From the NCBI GenBank assembly GCA_023435225.1, contig JAEYRX010000061.1, positions 9,886 to 73,885 on the forward strand: a stretch of DNA of 64,000 nucleotides, in the 5' to 3' direction. The position numbers and the translations under genes were made by a program. Below, in pieces: positions 59,620-64,000 of the stretch. The DNA is from Bacillota bacterium. GTDB lineage: Bacteria; Bacillota; UBA4882; UBA8346. How positions within the stretch are numbered: the stretch's first letter is position 1; each line of letters opens with the position of its first letter. The notes beneath the pieces are model-generated. The model was not told where the DNA came from, did no database searches, and saw nothing but the letters and a program-made list of their open reading frames with translations.

Positions 59620-60777
59620 TCAAGCCGTTCTTTGTAAATAAAACTCCGGGTTTTGGAAGGCGGCAATCCGGATAAGCCTATTCCGGAGAGAAGGAGAGAG
59701 ATTTTCTTTGGGGATATAGACTTGATTACTGACAACTATGGAGAGATGTTCCGGGAATGGACCGGTAACGGCAGCATAGCTCTTTTTGGTTTGTAAACTA
59801 TTCCAAGGCTGGTCTTGGTCATCCTCTTCGGGAAGTAGCGTAACACCGATTAATTTTCCTTCCATAATCGCTTTATCTACAATTTCATTTAATTTTTCCG
59901 GAGTGATCCGCTCCAGGGAGGCTAAATAAGCCCATTGGTCTTCATAAGGACGGAAGCTTTCATCCAAAAAAACGCTGTTTCCTTGTTCACGTGGTTTTTT
60001 TTGCAGCGGTAAAGCGATAAGGTTTCCCAATCCGCCTTGGGGCATGGTATCTTGGCTGGGGAAAAAACGGTCATAGGAGTCGAGACCGACTTCGGGGCGG
60101 GTTTCCAAAGTTTCGGTTATTAAGTATGAGCCTAACTTTCTGGCGGTTACAGCCGGGACTGGTTCGGTGAAAAAGAGCCAGACGTGTCCGCCGTTTCCGG
60201 ACCGGGAACGTTCCAAGGCCGCCGGGATTTTTACTTTTTTACAGGTATCAAGGAAAGCGGCAACATCTTCTTGCCAAGTTTCTTTATCGAAATCAACCGC
60301 TAAAAACCAACAGGTTTCATCATTGAGAAGTGGATAGACGCCGATAGTTGCCGTAGTTGCAAGGTGTTTGTGAATAACTTCATCCGTAACGGGTAAATAT
60401 TCCCGGTTGGAACATTCATTGCATTTTGTCTTGGGTTTATTGCATACTCCCCGGAGCCATTCATTTTTACAGGCAGGTACATATCCGGAAGTGCCTTTGC
60501 CCCGGTTTTCCCAGCGTTTAGGATAAACATCTTCCCGACCGCGAAATAAAGAACGGAAGAGGGCTATTTTAACTTCGGGAGGAGAGGAATTATTGATGGG
60601 CGGCAAGGGAAGCTCATTTTGGGTTGAAGTTATTTGTTTGAGTTCGTTATGAAGGGAGTTAATCTGGGAAAGTAATAGATCCCGTTCACGATCAAGTTCG
60701 CGTAGGCGCGCTTCTTTTGTTGAAAGTTCGGATTGGATAGTTTCTATTTTGTTCAATTTAATTAACCGTCCGTCCAT
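59620..60777 (-). CDS. Truncated TOTE-type archaeo-eukaryotic primase protein
   Basis: 385 residues. An N-terminal coiled coil (KEARLRELDRERDLLLSQIN), then a four-Cys zinc site (C103, C112, C119, C122) and the primase (AEP) core: CWFLAVDFDKETW with the metal DxD (162-164), ERSRSGNGGHVWLFF and GLDSYDRFFPSQD. It stops at NPEFYLQRTA, where full-length homologues of about 900-1000 residues continue into a helicase. The helicase part is absent downstream. So it is a truncated member, possibly non-functional, of a predicted genome-conflict system. Weak ribosome site. Confidence 0.85.
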   Translation of the reverse strand: MDGRLIKLNKIETIQSELSTKEARLRELDRERDLLLSQINSLHNELKQITSTQNELPLPPINNSSPPEVKIALFRSLFRGREDVYPKRWENRGKGTSGYVPACKNEWLRGVCNKPKTKCNECSNREYLPVTDEVIHKHLATTATIGVYPLLNDETCWFLAVDFDKETWQEDVAAFLDTCKKVKIPAALERSRSGNGGHVWLFFTEPVPAVTARKLGSYLITETLETRPEVGLDSYDRFFPSQDTMPQGGLGNLIALPLQKKPREQGNSVFLDESFRPYEDQWAYLASLERITPEKLNEIVDKAIMEGKLIGVTLLPEEDDQDQPWNSLQTKKSYAAVTGPFPEHLSIVVSNQVYIPKENLSPSLRNRLIRIAAFQNPEFYLQRTA

Positions 60778-60926
60778 AACTTTTATTAGTATTTAGACCT
60801 AGTTCTCAGGTAAATTAATATAATTATAGTCAAAACAAAAGCCCCATTGCTCCTACTTCAGTACCCTACGTAAGGGACGTAAGGCTTCGGAGACAACAGA
60901 GCTTATGTTTATTAATTATAATTCAA

Positions 60927-61073
60927 TTAAATATCCCATCCTTGAAGTTCCCTTCCAGTCTCAGTAAGACGAATGATTGGAATCTTCAGGTCTTTATGAG
61001 GTGAGGTAAGTAAAAGTTTTTTTAGTATTGACTTGTTTGAGATTTGTTTAACTTTATTCTTGATAATACTCAT
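60927..61073 (-). CDS. Small protein or fragment, 48 aa
   Basis: Basic N-terminus (SIIKNKVKQISNKSILKKLL), then LTETGRELQGWDI, which recalls the winged-helix ends of replication or restriction-associated proteins. GAGGAAGTGG lies 5 bp before the ATG. It lies upstream of the truncated primase, on the same strand, 150 bp away. It could be a remnant of the same cassette. Confidence 0.4.
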   Translation of the reverse strand: MSIIKNKVKQISNKSILKKLLLTSPHKDLKIPIIRLTETGRELQGWDI

Positions 61074-61209
61074 TTCAACCACTTCCTCAGCTCCATTTTA
61101 TTATAAAATTAAAATTGATTCAAGTTTTGCTTTTTTAAATAATTTTCAAAAGATAAAATTATAACAATAATTTTTGTAATATCCAAATAAGATAAAATAT
61201 AAAGCCTAT

Positions 61210-61340
61210 TAAGTTAGGGCCGATGGGAGGCGATTCCTTCCTCCCACACCCCGGCGTTAACTGCCATCCTGGCAACGCCTAACTTGAGACGTCCTGTCTC
61301 TGGCCACCAGGAATTACTTTTTTACCGCAAAAAAAGTAAT
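61210..61340. ncRNA. Candidate structured RNA or palindromic element
   Basis: A three-way junction: outer stem AAGTTAGG (61210-61217) with CCTAACTT (61277-61284); stem TGGGAGG (61223-61229) with CCTCCCA (61239-61245); stem GGCGTT (252-257) with AACGCC (273-278) extended by GCCA/TGGC. It is followed by hairpin GAGAC/GTCTC (61285-61299) and a perfect 12-bp ATTACTTTTTTT / AAAAAAAGTAAT stem (61312-61340). GC-rich compared with its surroundings. Strand and function unknown. More hairpins follow at 61557-61570 (GAACATCCATGTTC) and 61582-61596 (GGACC/GGTCC). Confidence 0.5.
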
Positions 61341-61389
61341 CAAAAATGCGCCGGGAACCTAAATAAAATGAAAAATCCTTTATAGATTT

Positions 61390-61500
61390 CGCATTCCAAA
61401 GGCCGAATGCAAAATAATAAGTTTTGGAATTTTTCATTATGAATTAAGGAAATATGTTGCATTAAAATACAGTAACCCAGAAAGTAATGCAACATATATT
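61390..61500. repeat. Repeat family E, copy 2
   Basis: GCATTCCAAAGGCCGAATGC and GGAAATATGTTGC ... GCAACATATA; same plan as 53350-53488. Confidence 0.65.
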
Positions 61501-61750
61501 GTTCCGGACCTCCTGCAATTCATCCAGGGTTTTTAGAACGCCTTCTGGTCGCTCCCGAACATCCATGTTCTTCACTCTCTCGGACCTTCCTGGTCCATGT
61601 CCATGTCCTTTCGATTGTCAATTAAGCTAAGGCTTCCGATGGCGACCGTTTTTTTTCATCCCTACTGAAAGTTTATTCAATTCTGTTTGTCATTTAGCCG
61701 TTTTTTATTATATTTTCATGGTAACCGGCTAAACGACCAGAAACGTCGCA

Positions 61751-61776
61751 GACCTCCATCCGTGGAGGTCTTTTTG
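61751..61776 (+). terminator. Terminator-like hairpin
   Basis: GACCTCCA-TCCG-TGGAGGTC followed by TTTTTGGG. No gene with a start is found upstream; it may belong to the structured element. Confidence 0.5.
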
Positions 61777-61799
61777 GGTTGGGCGTTGGGGGAAATGGA

Positions 61800-62004
61800 G
61801 TTCGGAACTACCTTTTAATAGTTCGGAACAACAAATTAGAAGTCCGGAACTACCTTTTAATAGTTCGAAACAACTAATTGGGAGTTTGGAGCTAACTTTT
61901 AATAGCTCAGAACAACTAATTAGTATCTCTGAGATACAAAAAGGTATCTTTGACATACAAAAAGATATCTCCGAGATAAAAGGTATCTCCAAGGTATTAA
62001 AAGT
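61800..62004. repeat. Degenerate 21-bp tandem repeat array (about ten units)
   Basis: Units such as GTTCGGAACTACCTTTTAATA, GTTCGGAACAACAAATTAGAA and, later, TCTCTGAGATACAAAAAGGTA follow each other with gradual drift. The period of 21 (seven codons) keeps frames open on both strands, but none has a start codon with a ribosome site, so the minus frame at 61729-61992 is not called as a gene. Confidence 0.75.
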
Positions 62005-62225
62005 CCCGGCGCCAACTCAACCACCGGGGTTGGTTTTTTGTTAGCGACTTTGGACTTTCGACTTTCGACTGTTTTTTGGAGGCTAAATTTTTTGAGTTGA
62101 TAGCGATAATGGAAATGGTGGGATTTTATGTATGTAATATTTAGAAATAAGTAAAAAATTATTATCTCATATATTTCAGTTCTTGATATATGGCAATTAA
62201 TTAGGAATGTCCGGGGGAGATAATT

Positions 62226-62429
62226 ATGAAAAAAATACTATACATCTTTTTATTGAGCAGCATCATTTTATCAAGTTCGGCAATTTGCAAAAACAATACC
62301 AAAGAGGCAATTAAAGAATGTAACGATGTTTATAATAAATACATGAAATTAGAGAAACCAAATACTAAACCTTTGTTATTACTTGATTTCTCTTTATTTC
62401 GATTTGATCAAATTGATCGAATAGATTGA
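62226..62429 (+). CDS. Short exported protein, probably 3'-truncated
   Basis: 67 residues: a signal peptide (ILYIFLLSSIILSSSAIC), a short acidic-basic part (KEAIKECNDVYNKYMKLEK), then a run (LLLLDFSLFRFDQIDRI) unlike the rest. The start is good (GGGGGAGA 6 bp before ATG). The frame ends 10 bp before repeat element G (62440), so the original C-terminus may have been lost there. Function unknown. Confidence 0.5.
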   Translation: MKKILYIFLLSSIILSSSAICKNNTKEAIKECNDVYNKYMKLEKPNTKPLLLLDFSLFRFDQIDRID

Positions 62430-62439
62430 ATATTATATT

Positions 62440-62574
62440 CCCCTTTCCACTTATGGGTAATGTTAAGCCGCGGCGGGGAGGAGAGAACCACCATGCTACG
62501 AAGTATCTAAGACTGCGGAAGCAGATTATTCCTGTCCCCGGGCGGGGAAAGGTGGCCCGCAGGCCGGAAAGGGG
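62440..62574. repeat. GC-rich palindromic element G
   Basis: Ends CCCCTTTCC and GGAAAGGGG, 135 bp in total, much more GC-rich than its surroundings. Inside are GGCGGGGAGGAGAG and CCCCGGGCGGGG. It appears once here and looks acquired. The stretch 62575-62977 holds no intact gene; a minus-strand fragment with LIFTVTDGANGVVMIYHGDY (about 62850-62945) has stops on both sides and is debris. Confidence 0.5.
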
Positions 62575-62977
62575 TCTAAACCCGAATTTCCGGCAAACAA
62601 AAATAGGCGGCGTATTAAAAATAGAAAATTGAAAAAGGAAAAGGGAGAAAGGCAAGTGTGAATTGTGAAGTTCGAAGTTTGAAATAAAATCGTTTTTGTG
62701 TTTCAATCCAATAAATCCGTGTTAATCCCGTCTAATAAAGCTCTTTGACCATCTTGCCCTACTATCATTTTACTTCAAAGAATGGAGGTTACTCCTTTAA
62801 GGAGCAAGAGGTCCCGATACCATACTTTTATTATTACCGGAGGTAATCCCCATGATATATCATCACCACACCGTTGGCTCCGTCAGTCACGGTAAAAATC
62901 AAATCCCCCAGATCCGCCTCTCCGACCGCATGGTCCTGTCGCTACCTTGGAAGAATGGGGGGAAAAAGTGAAAAGTT

Positions 62978-63282
62978 TTATGTCAGACGTTTTTTCCAGT
63001 ATCCGGGTCGGCGTCTGCCGTGAACTATGGCAATTATCTCTATTCTTTCGGAGGTATTCCTATAAACAACACTAAATGGAAAACGGTGAAAAAGGGCATG
63101 ACGAGTGTTTTCGATGTAAAGGGGATAGATTCCCGGTGTCTCAATAATTTTCGCAAAACAATACGATCTAATTCGGAGATAAAAGCTTTGGCAGCGGAAA
63201 AGCTTCGCTCTTGGTACCAGTGGAAAGCAGCGCTTGCTTCCGCTATAGCTTCGGGATGAAAATAAACCGGATATGTTTCCAT
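62978..63282 (-). pseudogene. ParE/RelE-family toxin, frameshifted
   Basis: The N-terminal part METYPVYFHPEAIAEASAAF ... SELDRIV is in one frame and the C-terminal part KIIETPGIYPLYIENTRHAL, FPFSVVYRN and AIVHGRRRPGYWKKRL is in another. Joined at about 63155, in an ATTGTTTTGCG run, they give a complete ParE-type toxin. A single-base deletion explains it. ParE toxins poison gyrase; RelE relatives cut mRNA. The ATG overlaps the antitoxin stop (TAATG). The toxin is probably inactive, unless the T run allows recoding. Confidence 0.85.
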
Positions 63283-63506
63283 TACTCACCGGTAATCTGT
63301 CGTCTGGCTACAAACCAGGGAATTAAATTGACCTTACCGTCATCAATCTCTTTAATTCGGGAAAGGATTTCGGTTTCCCAGGCAGACTCAGCATTTTCAT
63401 CAACAGTTTCATCAAGACTGTCGATCAATGTTCCGGCAATCGCCGCTCGAGCTTCCGGAGGAAGGTTCAGAGCTTCTTTTAAAATATCCAAAATATTATT
63501 TTTCAT
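63282..63506 (-). CDS. Addiction-module antitoxin (TIGR02574/PF09720 type)
   Basis: 74 residues. DILKEALNLPPEARAAIAGT, LIDSLDE and ETEILSRIKEIDDGKVNLIP are the motifs of these short antitoxins, which bind ParE/RelE toxins encoded just downstream. Intact, while its toxin has a frameshift. The ribosome site is weak (TGGAGTTTTACG). Repeat C3 lies 40 bp upstream. Confidence 0.88.
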   Translation of the reverse strand: MKNNILDILKEALNLPPEARAAIAGTLIDSLDETVDENAESAWETEILSRIKEIDDGKVNLIPWFVARRQITGE

Positions 63507-63546
63507 AATCGTAAAACTCCAATGTCATTAATATGTTTTTATTATA

Positions 63547-63700
63547 CCATATCGCAGCGAAGCTGCAATCGAAGAAGATTAATGTTACTGCGATAAATCA
63601 AGGGAAATTATATCTCGAAAAGTTACCACAAAACGCTACACTATGCGGTTTTATAAATAAAAGTTTGCTCAAAAAACAAACTTTTAAGGATAATTATATA
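63547..63700. repeat. Repeat family C, copy 3 (inverted)
   Basis: Reads as the reverse complement of copies 1 and 2: ATCGCAGCGAAGCTGC at one end and CTTTTAAGGATAATTATA at the other. Confidence 0.8.
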
Positions 63701-63827
63701 AAACGAAAAGCCTTATACAGATTCCTTATTAATTCTACATATTCCCAAGGATTCCTTTCTATTGAAAAAATCGAAAGCTAACCAAAGACCAATAATAACA
63801 GATGTATCTTTTAGCTTGTATTGTGCA

Positions 63828-63897
63828 TATTCCGGTGCAAACTGGACAGCTATTCCGGCTGAAAGTGGACACAGATTCCGGTTTAAAATTGTCAAAG
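63828..63897. mobile_element. Terminal repeats of an IS21-family element (remnant)
   Basis: Three tandem units of about 23 bp: TATTCCGGTGCAAACTGGACA, TATTCCGGCTGAAAGTGGACA and ATTCCGGTTTAAAATTGTCA. On the minus strand these read TGTCCA...CCGGAAT, the multiple terminal repeats of IS21-like elements. No istA or istB frame is present on either side in the window. The following 100 bp to the right edge are more GC-rich and unassigned. Confidence 0.6.
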
Positions 63898-64000
63898 CTT
63901 CGCAGTCAAACGAGTCGGAAATTGGGGTTAGACCCCTCCGCTTGTGTCGCCCCGGCGGTATTCCATCCCTGGACCGCCGTACTTGAACCTTCCATGGTTC

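Noticed and set aside
61729..61992. 87-codon minus-strand frame with SELLKGS repeats
   Set aside because: Produced by the 21-bp tandem array; starts at a TTG without a ribosome site, and the opposite strand is equally open.
2714..63700. CRISPR array
   Set aside because: The repeats are few, dispersed, palindromic and not regularly spaced; no cas gene is present.
63762..63986. 74-codon plus-strand frame
   Set aside because: Translates the IS21-like end repeats; no ribosome site.
1..64000. tRNA or rRNA genes
   Set aside because: No cloverleaf with CCA-adjacent stem and TTCGANTC loop, and no rRNA-like stretch, was recognised on reading; a covariance scan was not possible.

Overview
The window looks like chromosome from an endospore-forming Firmicute (Bacillota) of moderately low GC content. 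Sporulation markers run through it: an alpha/beta SASP, cotJA-cotJB-cotJC, a four-gene gerA-type germinant-receptor operon, YqhV- and YpiB-type proteins and a phosphosulfolactate synthase. It also carries features expected of a diderm: a signal-peptide protein whose predicted beta-strands end in a C-terminal Phe (7239-8384) and a full RND pump with its adaptor (47428-51568). dapL plus dapB indicate the LL-diaminopimelate aminotransferase route. Together these fit a deep-branching spore-forming lineage that may keep an outer membrane; species cannot be read from this window.

Layout. 1-9 kb: ROK regulator (cut by the window edge), CLC channel, MscS remnant, dapB with a c-di-AMP riboswitch, HAD phosphatase, phosphosulfolactate synthase, two small membrane proteins, putative porin. 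9-18 kb: SASP, murC, HAD phosphatase, YpiB, M29 aminopeptidase, thiamine-binding-type protein, HD-GYP protein, lipoprotein. 18-25 kb: an operon of glycolipid-type glycosyltransferase, MFS, polysaccharide deacetylase and YkoP-like protein, then a PfkB kinase and a hexose-phosphate mutase. 25-32 kb: ferritin-like proteins, a Cys-rich small protein with a non-standard start, cotJABC, zinc ribbon, OsmC, glutamate-synthase-like FMN protein, CsoR-family repressor, dapL. 33-45 kb: germinant-receptor operon (A-C-B-B) flanked by a tandem array of related polytopic membrane proteins. 45-53 kb: ABC-2 exporter, RND pump with a 21-residue membrane peptide, TetR with a clear operator, then an HTH/DivIC pair. 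53-59 kb: tex, PII-like, YdcF-like, ZIP and LOG-family genes. 59-64 kb: a decaying accessory region with a truncated TOTE-type primase, structured repeats, a 21-bp tandem array, a toxin-antitoxin pair with a frameshifted toxin, and an IS21-like terminus.

The window is dense in short non-autonomous palindromic repeats. Family A is exactly 98 bp in all three copies, with 16-bp terminal inverted repeats and a TTAG target duplication in two copies. Families B, C and E are other two-armed palindromes in intergenic DNA, sometimes between a promoter and its gene. The observations most worth following are the membrane-protein array beside the ger operon, the c-di-AMP riboswitch ahead of dapB, the small membrane peptide of the RND transcript, the structured element near 61.2 kb and the repeat families.
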